Origin: Shinella zoogloeoides
Lineage (GTDB): Bacteria > Pseudomonadota > Alphaproteobacteria > Rhizobiales > Rhizobiaceae
DNA length: 64,000 bases
Direction: 5' to 3'
NCBI RefSeq assembly: GCF_022682305.1
Contig: NZ_CP093529.1
Coordinates: 124,001-188,000 of the forward strand
The position numbers and the translations under genes were made by a program. Positions 8,743-17,587 of this stretch are shown piece by piece (the stretch's first letter is position 1; every line of letters begins with the position of its first letter). Below the pieces are notes generated by a model. The model was not told the DNA's origin, ran no database searches, and worked only from the letters and a program-made list of their open reading frames with translations.

Positions 8743-9519
8743 TTACCAGGAGGGGATTAGCGCGCCCTTGAACTCCTCGTTGATGAAGGCCTTGATGCTG
8801 TCGTCGTGATAGGCCTCGACGAGCGTCTTTACCCAGGGGGCGTCCTTGTCGGCGCTGCGCACGACGATCAGGTTGGCATAGGGCGATTCGGCGCCTTCGA
8901 TGGCGATGGCGTCGGACTTCGGGTGAAGGCCGGCTTCCAGCGCATAGTTGGTGTTGATGACGGCCGCGTCGACGTCGTCGAGCGAGCGCGGAAGCTGGGC
9001 GGCGTCGAGTTCGGCGAAGGTGATGTTCTTCGGGTTTTCCGTCACGTCGGCCGGGCCGGCCTTGAGGCCTGCTTCCGGGTTGACCTTGATGAGGCCTTCC
9101 TTGGCGAGGACGAGAAGCGCGCGGCCGCCGTTGGTCGGGTCGTTCGGAATGGCGACGGTCGCGCCTTCGGCCAGCTCGCCGAGGTTCTTCACCTTCTTGG
9201 AATAGACGCCCATCGGGGTGGTGATCGTCTTGCCGACGCTGACGAGGTCGAAGCCGCGATCGGCGATCTGGTTGTCGAGATAGGGCTGGTGCTGGAAGGA
9301 ATTGGCGTTGAGGTCGCCATCGGCCAGCGCCTGGTTCGGCACGACGTAATCCGAGAATTCGAGGATCTCGATGTTAAGGCCCTTCTGGGCGGCGACGTCC
9401 TTGACCTTTTCCATGATCTGCGCGTGCTCGCCCGGCGTGACGCCGATCTTGATGTCTTCGGCGAGCGCAGTGCCGCTGACGAGGGCGGCGAGGGCCGCGG
9501 TGACGAGGAATTTCATCAT
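8743..9519 (-). CDS. metQ: D-methionine-type ABC transporter binding protein MetQ
   Basis: A 258-residue periplasmic binding protein of the NlpA/MetQ family. The signal peptide covers about residues 1-20 (FLVTAALAALVSGTALA), and there is no lipobox cysteine, so it should be soluble rather than a lipoprotein. Family segments include IKIGVTPGEHAQIME, NANSFQHQPYL, AIPNDPTNGGRAL and AVINTNYA. The start at 9519 is fixed by AAGGAG 7 nt upstream; the longer reading from 9534 contains that ribosome site. It is the third gene of metN-metI-metQ and is followed by a strong terminator. It captures methionine for import. Confidence 0.93.
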   Translation of the reverse strand: MMKFLVTAALAALVSGTALAEDIKIGVTPGEHAQIMEKVKDVAAQKGLNIEILEFSDYVVPNQALADGDLNANSFQHQPYLDNQIADRGFDLVSVGKTITTPMGVYSKKVKNLGELAEGATVAIPNDPTNGGRALLVLAKEGLIKVNPEAGLKAGPADVTENPKNITFAELDAAQLPRSLDDVDAAVINTNYALEAGLHPKSDAIAIEGAESPYANLIVVRSADKDAPWVKTLVEAYHDDSIKAFINEEFKGALIPSW

Positions 9520-9557
9520 GTGTATCTCCTTCATGATGCTGCTTGGGAGGCGTGAAA

Positions 9558-10226
9558 TCAGGTTTTGCGGTTGCGCTTGTCGAAGCGGCGGGCGAGCGCG
9601 TCGCCCGCGCTCTGCACGAGCTGGACGAGGACGATCAGCACCACGACCACCGCCAGCATGACCTCGGGCATGAAGCGCTGGTAGCCGTAGCGGATGCCGA
9701 GGTCGCCGAGACCGCCGCCGCCGACCGCCCCGACCATGGCCGAATAGCCGATCAGGCTGACGATGGTCATGGTGAAGGCGAGAAGGATCGCCGGCCGTGC
9801 CTCGGCGAGGAGCACCTTCAGGACGATCTGCATCGGCGTCGCGCCCATGGCGCGGGCCGCCTCGATCAGACCCTTGTCCACGTCGCGGATCGCCGCTTCC
9901 ACGAGGCGCGCGAAGAACGGGACGGTGGCGATGGTGAGCGGCACGATGGCTGCCGTCGTGCCGATGGACGTGCCCGTCAGAAGGCGCGTGAAGGGGATGA
10001 TGGCGACGACGAGGATGATGAAAGGCGTGGAGCGCGCCGCGTTGACGACGAGACCGATCGCGGAATTGAGCGCCGGGGCCGGGAACAGCTCGCCCCGCGC
10101 GCTGGTAGCGAGGAAGACGCCGATGGGCAGGCCGATCAGCGAGCCGACGAGACCCGAGACGGCGACCATGTGCAGCGTCTGCAGCAGCGATTTCCAGAGA
10201 ATGTCGAAGAGCATGTCAGGCGACAT
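9558..10226 (-). CDS. metI: Methionine ABC transporter permease MetI
   Basis: A 222-residue inner-membrane permease with five predicted spans. It has MetI signatures [11 protein letters not shown] and the coupling loop [17 protein letters not shown], and it ends in [17 protein letters not shown], typical of MetI. The start at 10226 has GGAGGT at 8 nt and overlaps the metN end by 11 bp, implying coupled translation. The reading frame upstream to 10262 lies in metN. It homodimerises and pairs with MetN. Identification is firm because all three met subunits are contiguous. Confidence 0.94.
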   Translation of the reverse strand: MSPDMLFDILWKSLLQTLHMVAVSGLVGSLIGLPIGVFLATSARGELFPAPALNSAIGLVVNAARSTPFIILVVAIIPFTRLLTGTSIGTTAAIVPLTIATVPFFARLVEAAIRDVDKGLIEAARAMGATPMQIVLKVLLAEARPAILLAFTMTIVSLIGYSAMVGAVGGGGLGDLGIRYGYQRFMPEVMLAVVVVLIVLVQLVQSAGDALARRFDKRNRKT

Positions 10227-11304
10227 AGCCGAGCACCTCCGTGGCAAGGCCGGTTTCGGCATAGAAGCGGTCGGCGCGTTCGAGGACGTCGGGTGTCGCG
10301 GGATAGGCGACGACGAGCGTGCCGAAGGGTTCCCCGGCGATCTCCTCGATGGCCCCTGCGAGGATGTTGACGTCTCCGCCGATCTCCGTGACCAGCCGCG
10401 CCGTCAGCGGCTGGAAGGCCGTCGCGCCGAAGAAGGTGAGGCGCACGAGGATGCGGTCGCCGGTGGACGGTGCGGCCTTGACGCCGGAGCGCAGCCATTC
10501 CGGCAGGCCGATGCCGAGCGTCGAGGAGAGGAGGATGCGCGTCGTCTCGTGCTGCGGCGCGGTGAAGATGTCGAAGGTGCGGCCCTGCTCGACGATCCGG
10601 CCCTTGTCGATGACCGCGACATGCGAGGCGATGGTCTTCACTACCTCCATCTCGTGGGTGATCAGGAGCACCGTCAGGCCGAGATCGGCGTTGATCTGCT
10701 TGAGGAGCGCGAGGATCGACTGGGTGGTTTCCGGGTCGAGCGCGGAGGTCGCCTCGTCGGAGAGCAGGAGCTTGGGCGAGGTGGCGAGCGCGCGGGCGAT
10801 GCCGACGCGCTGCTTCTGGCCGCCGGAAAGTTCGGACGGGTAGCGTTCCGCCTTGTCGCCGAGACCAACGAGATCGAGCAGCGGGCCGACCTTGGCCCTG
10901 ATCGCGGCGCGGTCCAGTCCGGCGATTTCGAGCGGCAGGGCGATATTGTCGAAGGCGGTGCGCGAGGAGAGTAGGTTGAAGTGCTGGAAGATCATGCCGA
11001 CTTCGCGGCGAAGGCCGCGCAGGGCCGCATCGTTCAGCCCGCCGACCTCGGTTCCGTCCACCACCACCTCGCCCGCCGTCGCCTTCTCGAGGCCGTTGAC
11101 GAGGCGGATGAGCGTGGACTTGCCCGCGCCGGACCGTCCGATGATGCCGGTGATGGCGCCGCGGCCGACGGCCATGTCGACGCCGTCGAGCGCGATGAAG
11201 GCGTTGGCGTCGTCGCCGAAGCGCTTGGTCACGCCCTTGAAGAGCACCATGGGCGCTGTCTGCCCGGGCGGGGCGGCGGGGGATGCCGCGGTGGGAAATG
11301 TCAT
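10216..11304 (-). CDS. metN: Methionine ABC transporter ATP-binding protein MetN
   Basis: A 362-residue ATPase: Walker [10 protein letters not shown] at 56-64, signature LSGGQKQR at 159-166, Walker [13 protein letters not shown] at 179-190 and a C-terminal NIL domain (about 285-360). In characterised MetN proteins the NIL domain binds methionine and causes trans-inhibition. It is the first gene of the operon. The ATG at 11304 has only a weak ribosome site (GAG), and its leader is unusually structured, so initiation may be controlled by RNA. Transport function is assigned with confidence; regulation is inferred. Confidence 0.94.
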   Translation of the reverse strand: MTFPTAASPAAPPGQTAPMVLFKGVTKRFGDDANAFIALDGVDMAVGRGAITGIIGRSGAGKSTLIRLVNGLEKATAGEVVVDGTEVGGLNDAALRGLRREVGMIFQHFNLLSSRTAFDNIALPLEIAGLDRAAIRAKVGPLLDLVGLGDKAERYPSELSGGQKQRVGIARALATSPKLLLSDEATSALDPETTQSILALLKQINADLGLTVLLITHEMEVVKTIASHVAVIDKGRIVEQGRTFDIFTAPQHETTRILLSSTLGIGLPEWLRSGVKAAPSTGDRILVRLTFFGATAFQPLTARLVTEIGGDVNILAGAIEEIAGEPFGTLVVAYPATPDVLERADRFYAETGLATEVLGYVA

Positions 11305-11440
11305 TGTCTGCTCACGTTTTCAGTCCGGTCGTCCGTGCCAGATAGCATCGCCGCTCCGCCATGCGAAGACGCCAAGCCCCCGATGGAGGGCGACCCACCG
11401 TCACAGGTGGGTTCCGACCGGACCACGGATGCCCCGCCCG
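11305..11440 (-). promoter_or_regulatory. Structured 5' leader of metNIQ, possible cis-regulatory RNA
   Basis: Between metN and the EamA gene the minus-strand transcript can form a 9-bp closing stem (GTCCGGTCG at 11423-11415 with CGACCGGAC at 11331-11323). This encloses a perfect 7-bp hairpin (ACCCACC/GGTGGGT, bases 11391-11410) and at least one more GC-rich hairpin with GCAT/ATGC ends. Next to the closing strands, TCCGTG (11429-11424) and CACGGA (11337-11332) can pair only as a pseudoknot or as an alternative fold. It does not match the SAM-I, SAM-II, cobalamin or TPP consensus as I know them. Further upstream GGAAT-AGC-ATTCC (11455-11467) is another dyad. Confidence 0.45.
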
Positions 11441-11500
11441 GCGCGGATTTGACAGGAATAGCATTCCAAAGATTCGCCCATCCACGGAATATCGCGGCGG

Positions 11501-12376
11501 TCAGGCGCGGTTCCGCTTTGCGAGCTGATGCTCCCGCCAGATGGTGAAGAGGCCCGCGCCGACGACGATGACGGCGCCGACCACCATGTTGGGAGTGATG
11601 ATCTCGCCGAAGAGGCTGACGGCGAGGATGACGTTGAGGACGAGCTGGAAATAGGTGACCGGCTGGACCTCGGCGGCCGGCAGCAGCCCGTAGGCGCGGA
11701 TGAGGAAATAGTGGCTGAGCGTGCCGCAAACGCAGAGCGCAGCGAGGGCGAACCAGTCCGCCCCCTGCACCTCGGTCCAGTGGAACGGGCCGATCAGCGA
11801 GATCGCGACAGCGCCGGCGACGCCCGCGTAGAACAGGCTCGTCACGGCTGAATCCTCCCGGCTGACCGCGCGCGTGGCGATGCTGTAGAGGGCGAACAGC
11901 ACGGAGGCGCCGAGCGGCAGGAGCAGCGACATGTCGAAATGGATGTCGACCGGGTTGATGATCACCAGAACGCCGACCAGGCCGACAAGCACGGCCGCGC
12001 CCCGCCGCCAGCCGACCGTCTCGCCGAGCAGCGGGATCGACAGGACGGTGATGATCAGCGGCGTCGCCTGGAAGATCGACTGGCTCATGGCGAGGCCGGC
12101 ATGGACGTAGGAATAGACGATGACGACGATCTCGGCGACCAGCAGCAGGCCGCGCACGATCTGCAGCCAGGGACGCCGCGTCGTGACCGCGCCGCGCACC
12201 CCGCCCGGCGAGGAGGCGGCGAAGCAGAACACGAAGACCGCGAAGGCCCAGAACCGGATCATCGTGATGAAAAGCGGCGGATAGCGGTCGCCGAGATATT
12301 TGGTAATGGCGTCCTGGCCCGCGAAGATGCAGATCGCGAGGAAGGCAAAGAGGTAGCCGCGGGTCTTGGAGGTCAT
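11501..12376 (-). CDS. EamA/DMT-superfamily transporter
   Basis: A 291-residue inner-membrane protein with ten predicted spans in two EamA repeats (about residues 8-140 and 150-285). It resembles RhaT/YdcZ-type metabolite exporters. Recognisable features are DAITKYLGDRYPPLFITMIRF near the N terminus and a second-repeat VQPVTYFQLV...LFGEIITP segment. The start at 12376 is the first methionine before the hydrophobic core; the frame is open to 12652 but that part overlaps the divergent gene. It probably exports amino acids or a related metabolite. The substrate cannot be named. It is transcribed towards metNIQ but separated by 196 bp. Confidence 0.87.
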   Translation of the reverse strand: MTSKTRGYLFAFLAICIFAGQDAITKYLGDRYPPLFITMIRFWAFAVFVFCFAASSPGGVRGAVTTRRPWLQIVRGLLLVAEIVVIVYSYVHAGLAMSQSIFQATPLIITVLSIPLLGETVGWRRGAAVLVGLVGVLVIINPVDIHFDMSLLLPLGASVLFALYSIATRAVSREDSAVTSLFYAGVAGAVAISLIGPFHWTEVQGADWFALAALCVCGTLSHYFLIRAYGLLPAAEVQPVTYFQLVLNVILAVSLFGEIITPNMVVGAVIVVGAGLFTIWREHQLAKRNRA

Positions 12377-12450
12377 CGGACAATCAACATGGAATCGGTG
12401 CCCCCTGATAGCACGGCGCGTCGGTCTTATGGGCGTGTAGCGTTCGTTCG

Positions 12451-12472
12451 TTGCAAGAATTTGTTCTTGCAA
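12451..12472. promoter_or_regulatory. Perfect 9-4-9 inverted repeat, candidate operator
   Basis: TTGCAAGAA-TTTG-TTCTTGCAA lies in the 173-bp gap between the EamA gene and the divergent peptide-type binding protein. The perfect arms and four-base spacer suit a dimeric regulator. As RNA it could also form a hairpin in the leader of the gene starting at 12550. No regulator is immediately adjacent; the nearest candidate is the GlxA/AraC gene at 19772. Confidence 0.5.
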
Positions 12473-12549
12473 GACGGGGCGGGAGAATTTCCTCTCTGTG
12501 CTTGCGGTCGATTCGCCGCCAATATCCGATGCAAAGGCAGGAGAGACAG

Positions 12550-14160
12550 ATGCTGAGCGCGACCCCAACCCGGCGAACCTTCTTGCAGGCGGGGGCGGCG
12601 CTGCTGGCCTCCACGGCCCTGCCGACACTCGGCCTTGCACAGGATGCCCCATCCGGCGGACGGCTGATCGTGGCGGCCGATTCTGAGCCGAAGAACCTCA
12701 ACCCGGCCATCGTCGCCTCCAACGGCGTGTTCTTCGTGGCGAGCAAGGTGGTGGAGCCGCTGGCCGAGGCCTCCTTCGACGGCAAGGATGGGCTGGCGCC
12801 GCGTCTCGCCACCGCCTGGGAAGGCTCGCAGGACGGGCTTTCGGTGACGTTCCATTTGCGCGAGGGCGTGACCTGGCACGACGGCAAGCCCTTCACCTCC
12901 GCCGATGTCGCCTTCTCGGCGCTCAACATCTGGAAGCCTCTGCAGAATCTCGGCCGCGTCGTCTTCGCCAATCTGGAGACCGTCGAGACGCCCGACGATG
13001 CGACCGCGATCTTCCGCTTCTCCAGGCCCACACCGCTGCAACTCATCCGCAACGCGCTTCCCGTCGTCAGCAGCGTCGTGCCGAAACATCTCTACGAGGG
13101 CACGGACATCGCCGCCAACCCGGCGAATATCCAGCTCGTCGGTACCGGCCCCTTCCGTTTCGCCGAATACAAGCCCGGCGAATATTATCGCCTGACCCGC
13201 AACGAGGCCTATTGGGACAAAAGCCAGCCGAAGCTCGACGAGATCATCTTCCGCGTGCTGCCGGACCGCGCCGGCGCGGGCGCCGCGCTGGAGGCCGAGG
13301 AGATCCAGCTTGCCGCCTTCTCCGCCGTTCCGCTCACCGATCTCGACCGCATCTCCAAGGTGCCGGGCATCGAGGTGATCACCAAGGGCTACGAGGCACT
13401 GACCTACCAGCTCGTCGTGGAGATCAACCATCGCCGCAAGGAGCTGGCCGACCTCAAGGTGCGGCAGGCCATCGCCCATGCCATCGACAAGAAATTCGTG
13501 GTGGACACGATCTTCCTCGGCTATGCCACGGCCTCCACCGGCCCGGTGCCCAGGAACGCGCCGCAATTCTACGATGCTGACGTGCCCGCCTACGATTTCG
13601 ACGTCGCCAGGGCCAATGCGCTTCTCGACGAGGCCGGCTATGCCAGGGGCGCGGACGGCAAGCGCTTTGCGCTGAAGCTGCGCCCCGCGCCCTATTTCAA
13701 CGAGACGCGCCAGTTCGGCGATTACCTGCGGCAGGCGCTCGCCGCGGTCGGCATCGACGCGGAACTGGTCAACGCCGATTCCGCCGCGCACCAGAAGGCG
13801 GTCTATACCGATCACGACTTCGACCTCGCCGTCGCCCCGCCGGTCTTCCGCGGCGATCCGGCGATCTCCACGACCATCCTCGTGCAATCCGGCATTCCCG
13901 CCGGCGTCAGTTTCTCAAACCAGGGCGGCTATGCCAATGCGGAACTCGACGCGGTGATCACCAGGGCGGCGGAGACGGTGGACGAGGCCGCCCGGACGGA
14001 GCTTTACCGGCAGTTCCAGAAGCTGGTCGTCTCCGACCTGCCGCTGATCAACGTCGCCGAATGGGGGTTCATCACGGTCGCGCGCGACACGGTGCAGAAC
14101 GTCGCCAGCAATCCGCGCTGGGCGGTCTCCAACTGGGCGGATACTGCGCTGCAATCGTGA
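12550..14160 (+). CDS. Dipeptide/oligopeptide-type ABC transporter binding protein with Tat-like signal
   Basis: A 536-residue family 5 (DppA/OppA) extracytoplasmic binding protein. The N terminus has a twin-arginine motif (Arg8-Arg9 in TRRTFLQAG) followed by a hydrophobic stretch, and probable cleavage after residue 30 (TLGLA-Q). This suggests export folded through Tat. Family landmarks include the EPKNLNPAIV start, the VTWHDGKPFTSADV segment and the DLKVRQAIAHAIDK segment. The start at 12550 has AGGAG 6-7 nt upstream; the open frame back to 12451 contains the inverted repeat and is rejected. It heads a five-gene unit with two permeases, two ATPases and an aminotransferase. The ligand may be a peptide, opine or other amino compound. 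Confidence 0.9.
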   Translation: MLSATPTRRTFLQAGAALLASTALPTLGLAQDAPSGGRLIVAADSEPKNLNPAIVASNGVFFVASKVVEPLAEASFDGKDGLAPRLATAWEGSQDGLSVTFHLREGVTWHDGKPFTSADVAFSALNIWKPLQNLGRVVFANLETVETPDDATAIFRFSRPTPLQLIRNALPVVSSVVPKHLYEGTDIAANPANIQLVGTGPFRFAEYKPGEYYRLTRNEAYWDKSQPKLDEIIFRVLPDRAGAGAALEAEEIQLAAFSAVPLTDLDRISKVPGIEVITKGYEALTYQLVVEINHRRKELADLKVRQAIAHAIDKKFVVDTIFLGYATASTGPVPRNAPQFYDADVPAYDFDVARANALLDEAGYARGADGKRFALKLRPAPYFNETRQFGDYLRQALAAVGIDAELVNADSAAHQKAVYTDHDFDLAVAPPVFRGDPAISTTILVQSGIPAGVSFSNQGGYANAELDAVITRAAETVDEAARTELYRQFQKLVVSDLPLINVAEWGFITVARDTVQNVASNPRWAVSNWADTALQS

Positions 14161-14203
14161 TAGGGTCCGCTCAACGGGAGAATATCGTCAGGTCAGGCGC
14201 AGC

Positions 14204-15193
14204 GTGAACCGAACCCTTCGATTGCTGAGACGCCGCGTGTTCGGCAGCATTCCCGTGCTGCTGATCGTCGTCGTGCTGACATTCTTGCTGCTGGAGGCGG
14301 CGGCGGGCGATGCCGTCGATGCCTATCTCCTTTCGATCGGTGGGGGAGATGCGACCATCGCGCAGTCGTTGCGCGTCTCCTACGGCCTCGACCAGTCCAT
14401 GGCGGCGCGGCTCTGGCTCTACCTCACCTCGCTCGCCCGGCTCGACCTCGGCTGGTCCGTCGCCTTCGACCGGCCGGTGCGCGACCTCATCCTCGAACGC
14501 CTGCCCAACACGCTCCTGCTGATGGGCAGCGCCACGGCGCTCTCCTTCGCCATCGGCTCGGCGCTCGGCATCGTCGCCGGGGCAAAGCCCGGCAGCGGGC
14601 GCGACCGGGTCCTCTCGACGCTCTCGCTCGTCCTCTACGCCATCCCCGGCTTCTGGCTTGGCCTCGTCCTCAGCATCGTCTTTGCCGTGCAGCTGCGCTG
14701 GCTGCCCACCTCCGGCATCGAGACCATCGCCTCCGGGCGCACCGGCCTTTCGCGCGCCGCCGATATCGCCGCCCATCTGGCGCTGCCGGTCGCGACGCTG
14801 ACGCTGGCCTACACGGCGCTCTTCCTGCGCGTCATGCGGGCCGGGATGGCGGAGGTCTGGGGGCTGGATTTCGTCCTCTTCGCCCGCTCCAAGGGCCTGT
14901 CGCGGGCGCGGATCGTGCTCCGGCATGTCGCGCGCAATGCGCTCCTGCCGCTCGTCACCATGCTTGGGCTGCAATCGGCCGCCATGCTCGGCGGCAGCGT
15001 CGTCATCGAGAGCATCTTCGCCATTCCCGGCTTCGGGCGGCTGGCGCAGGAGGCGGTGAGCGGGCGCGATACGGCGCTGCTCACCGGCATCATCGTCGTG
15101 AGCGCCGTGCTGGTCGTCCTCGTCAATCTGGCGATCGATATCGCCTATGCCGCGCTCGACCCGCGCGTCGGAGCCTCGGAGCGTGGCGCATGA
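14204..15193 (+). CDS. Peptide-type ABC transporter permease, DppB family
   Basis: A 329-residue inner-membrane permease with six predicted spans. After the first helix (about residues 15-32) comes a periplasmic loop with the DQSMAARLWLYLTSLARLDLGWS region typical of DppB. The coupling loop contains FARSKGLSRARIVLRHVARNALLP. It uses a GTG start at 14204, 43 bp after the binding protein, with only a weak ribosome site. It overlaps the next permease by 4 bp (ATGA). It pairs with the DppC-type subunit to form the channel. The substrate follows that of the binding protein and is not known. Confidence 0.9.
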   Translation: MNRTLRLLRRRVFGSIPVLLIVVVLTFLLLEAAAGDAVDAYLLSIGGGDATIAQSLRVSYGLDQSMAARLWLYLTSLARLDLGWSVAFDRPVRDLILERLPNTLLLMGSATALSFAIGSALGIVAGAKPGSGRDRVLSTLSLVLYAIPGFWLGLVLSIVFAVQLRWLPTSGIETIASGRTGLSRAADIAAHLALPVATLTLAYTALFLRVMRAGMAEVWGLDFVLFARSKGLSRARIVLRHVARNALLPLVTMLGLQSAAMLGGSVVIESIFAIPGFGRLAQEAVSGRDTALLTGIIVVSAVLVVLVNLAIDIAYAALDPRVGASERGA

Positions 15194-16020
15194 GGCTGCT
15201 GCGCAACCTTCTGCGGACGCCTGAGGGCGCGACAGGGCTTTGCCTTCTCGTCGTGCTCGCGCTCGTCGCGCTTCTCGCGCCGGTTCTGTCGCCGGGCGAT
15301 CCCTTGCGTATCGCCGGCCGCGCGCTGACCGCGCCCTTCACCGATCCGGCCTTCCCGCTCGGCACGGACCGGCTGGGGCGCGATGTTCTGGCGGGCATCG
15401 TGCACGGCGCGCGCACCTCGCTTCTCGTCGGGCTGGCGGCGGCGTGCGCCGCCCTTGCCATCGGCCTTTGCGTCGGGCTGGCGGCGGGCTTTGCCGGCGG
15501 CATCCTCGACGAGGCGCTGATGCGGGTGGTCGATGCCTTCCAGATCGTGCCGAGCTTCCTTCTGGCGCTCGCCTTCGTCAGCGTCATCGGCGCGTCCGTG
15601 CCGGTCGTGGTGCTGGCCATCGCGCTCGGCGCCTGGGCCGATCCGGCGCGGCTGACGCGGGCCGAAGTGCTGTCCGTGCGCGAGCGCGACTATGTCGCCT
15701 CGGCGCGCGTCGCCGGCATGCATCCCGTGGAGATCGCCCTGCGGGAAATCCTGCCGAACGTGCTGCCGCCGGTTCTGGCGCTCTCGGCCATCATCGTCGC
15801 CGCCGCGATCCTGACGGAAGCGGCGCTCTCCTTCCTCGGCCTCGGCGATCCGAACATCGTCACCTGGGGATCGATGATCGCCGAGGGGCGGAACGTCCTG
15901 CGCTCCTCGCCCTTCCTGTCGATTTTCCCCGGCATCGCGCTGGTGGCGACGGTCGTCGGCGTCTATCTCCTGAGCGAGGGGCTGGGCAAGGCGCTCGCCC
16001 ATCGGGGAGGGGCGGCATGA
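15190..16020 (+). CDS. Peptide-type ABC transporter permease, DppC family
   Basis: A 276-residue inner-membrane permease. An N-terminal span (about residues 16-34) precedes the typical GTDRLGRDVLAGIVHGARTS segment of DppC proteins, and the coupling loop reads YVASARVAGMHPVEIALREILPN. It starts and ends in ATGA overlaps with the genes on either side, so the permeases and first ATPase are translationally coupled. It forms the second half of the membrane channel. There is nothing unusual in length or motif content. Confidence 0.92.
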   Translation: MRLLRNLLRTPEGATGLCLLVVLALVALLAPVLSPGDPLRIAGRALTAPFTDPAFPLGTDRLGRDVLAGIVHGARTSLLVGLAAACAALAIGLCVGLAAGFAGGILDEALMRVVDAFQIVPSFLLALAFVSVIGASVPVVVLAIALGAWADPARLTRAEVLSVRERDYVASARVAGMHPVEIALREILPNVLPPVLALSAIIVAAAILTEAALSFLGLGDPNIVTWGSMIAEGRNVLRSSPFLSIFPGIALVATVVGVYLLSEGLGKALAHRGGAA

Positions 16021-16799
16021 CGGCGCTTTGCGAAATCCGCCAGCTTGCCGTCACCTATCGCGGCCAGCCAGCCTCTGCTCTGAGGGATATCGATCTCGAT
16101 ATCCGCACCGGCGAGCGGCTGGCGATCATCGGCGAAAGCGGCTCCGGCAAGAGCACCTTCGCGCGGGCGCTCGCCGGCCTTTTGCCGGATGGCGCGCGCG
16201 TTGCGGGAAGCCTGCGCTGGGCGGCTGGGCATATTCCGCGCGCCGGCCGCGATATCGGCTTCGTCTTCCAGGACCCGTCCGCCAGCCTCAATCCGGTTCT
16301 GACTATCGGTGAACAGGTCGCCGAAGGCGCGCGCCGCCACCTCGGGTTTTCGCGCTGGCAAGCTGAGGCCCATGCGCTAGAGATGCTGGTGCGCGTGCAC
16401 ATTCCCGATCCCGAAAGGACCCTCCGCGCCTTCCCTCATCAACTCTCTGGCGGCCAGCGCCAGCGTGTGGCGATTGCGGCGGCGCTGGCGGCGAAGCCCG
16501 GCCTGCTGATCGCCGACGAGCCGACCAGCGCGCTCGACATGGTGGTGCAGGCGGAGATCGTCGCGCTGCTCGACGAACTCGTGCGTGAGGGCGGTATGAC
16601 GCTGGTCTTCGTCACCCACGATATCGCGCTCGCCTCCGGCTTTGCCGACCGGGCGGCGATCTTCCATGACGGGCAGCTTGTCGAAACCGGCGCGACGGCC
16701 GAGGTTCTCGCCGCACCGCAGGCGGCCTATACCGCCGCGCTGATCGCCAGCCACCGCGACCTTGCGACACCGCCGCTGATCCGGGAGGCGGGCCGATGA
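16017..16799 (+). CDS. Peptide-type ABC transporter ATP-binding protein, DppD family
   Basis: A 260-residue ATPase: Walker A GESGSGKST near residue 40, Q-loop FVFQDPSASLNP, signature LSGGQRQR and Walker B LLIADEPTSALD followed by FVTHDIALA. It is shorter than typical DppD/OppD (about 320-330) because the C-terminal oligopeptide-transporter (oligo_HPY) extension is mostly absent, as in NikD-like subunits. It is coupled by ATGA overlaps to the DppC permease and to the second ATPase. It works as a heterodimer with the next gene product on the cytoplasmic face. Confidence 0.91.
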   Translation: MTALCEIRQLAVTYRGQPASALRDIDLDIRTGERLAIIGESGSGKSTFARALAGLLPDGARVAGSLRWAAGHIPRAGRDIGFVFQDPSASLNPVLTIGEQVAEGARRHLGFSRWQAEAHALEMLVRVHIPDPERTLRAFPHQLSGGQRQRVAIAAALAAKPGLLIADEPTSALDMVVQAEIVALLDELVREGGMTLVFVTHDIALASGFADRAAIFHDGQLVETGATAEVLAAPQAAYTAALIASHRDLATPPLIREAGR

Positions 16800-17587
16800 C
16801 GCTGCTCGATATCCGGGATCTTCGCAAGCGCTACGCATCGGGCGGCCGCGACGTTGCCGCGCTCGACGGCGTGTCGCTGACCCTTGCGGCGGGGGAGACC
16901 CTCGGCCTTGCCGGCGCGTCCGGCAGCGGAAAATCGACGCTGGCGCGCGTCCTCACGCGCCTCGTCCCGGCCGATGGCGGTACGATACATTTCGGCGGCG
17001 AGGACTGGCTTGCGCTTTCCGGCGGCGAACTGCGCCGGCGACGGGCGAAGATGCAGATGGTGTTCCAGGACGTGCTCGGCGCGTTCAATCCCCGCGCCAC
17101 CGTCGCTGCCGTGATCGAGGACCCGCTGCGCATCCACGGCACAGTTCCGAAGGCCGGGCGGGAGCGGGAGGTTGCGGCGCTGCTCGACCGCGTCGGCTTG
17201 CCGGCGTCCTATGCCGCGCGCTCGATCCGCGACGTGTCGGGCGGCCAGCGCCAGCGCATCGCCATTGCCCGGGCCATTGCCGCGCGGCCCGCCATGATCG
17301 TGCTCGACGAGGCGGTTTCCGCCCTCGACGTCTCGCTGCGGGAAAGGATCCTCGAACTCCTCGTCGCCCTGCAGGCCGAGCGCGGCATCGCCTATCTGTT
17401 CATCTCCCACGACCTTGCCGTGCTCGCCGCGGTCTCCCACCGCATCGCCATCATGGATGGAGGCAGGATCGTGGGGACCGGACCGGCGGCCGCGGTGACC
17501 GGTGCGCCGCAATCGCAAGCTGCCCGCGCGCTCGTGCGCGCGGTGCCGCGCCTTATTATCCGACAGGAAGACCGCAATGCCGTTTGA
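16796..17587 (+). CDS. Peptide-type ABC transporter ATP-binding protein, DppF family
   Basis: A 263-residue ATPase with Walker A GASGSGKST, Q-loop MVFQDVLGAFNPRATV, signature VSGGQRQR and Walker B MIVLDEAVSALDVS, then FISHDLAVL. The usual LDEP reads LDEA, an accepted variant in the NikE/DppF group. It overlaps the upstream ATPase by 4 bp (ATGA) and the downstream aminotransferase by 11 bp. It completes a five-part importer of the Dpp/Opp/Nik class. Both ATPases lack the long C-terminal extension, which points to a Nik-like or GSI-like architecture, although nothing else suggests nickel. Confidence 0.9.
   Translation: MTLLDIRDLRKRYASGGRDVAALDGVSLTLAAGETLGLAGASGSGKSTLARVLTRLVPADGGTIHFGGEDWLALSGGELRRRRAKMQMVFQDVLGAFNPRATVAAVIEDPLRIHGTVPKAGREREVAALLDRVGLPASYAARSIRDVSGGQRQRIAIARAIAARPAMIVLDEAVSALDVSLRERILELLVALQAERGIAYLFISHDLAVLAAVSHRIAIMDGGRIVGTGPAAAVTGAPQSQAARALVRAVPRLIIRQEDRNAV

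Noticed and set aside
11305..11500. SAM-II or SAM-I riboswitch upstream of metN
   Set aside because: I looked for the SAM-II pseudoknot signature and the SAM-I core but found neither; the structured leader is therefore reported as unassigned.
12427..13887. Minus-strand 486-codon frame opposite the peptide-type binding protein
   Set aside because: No ribosome site or domain; the plus strand carries a clear family 5 binding protein.
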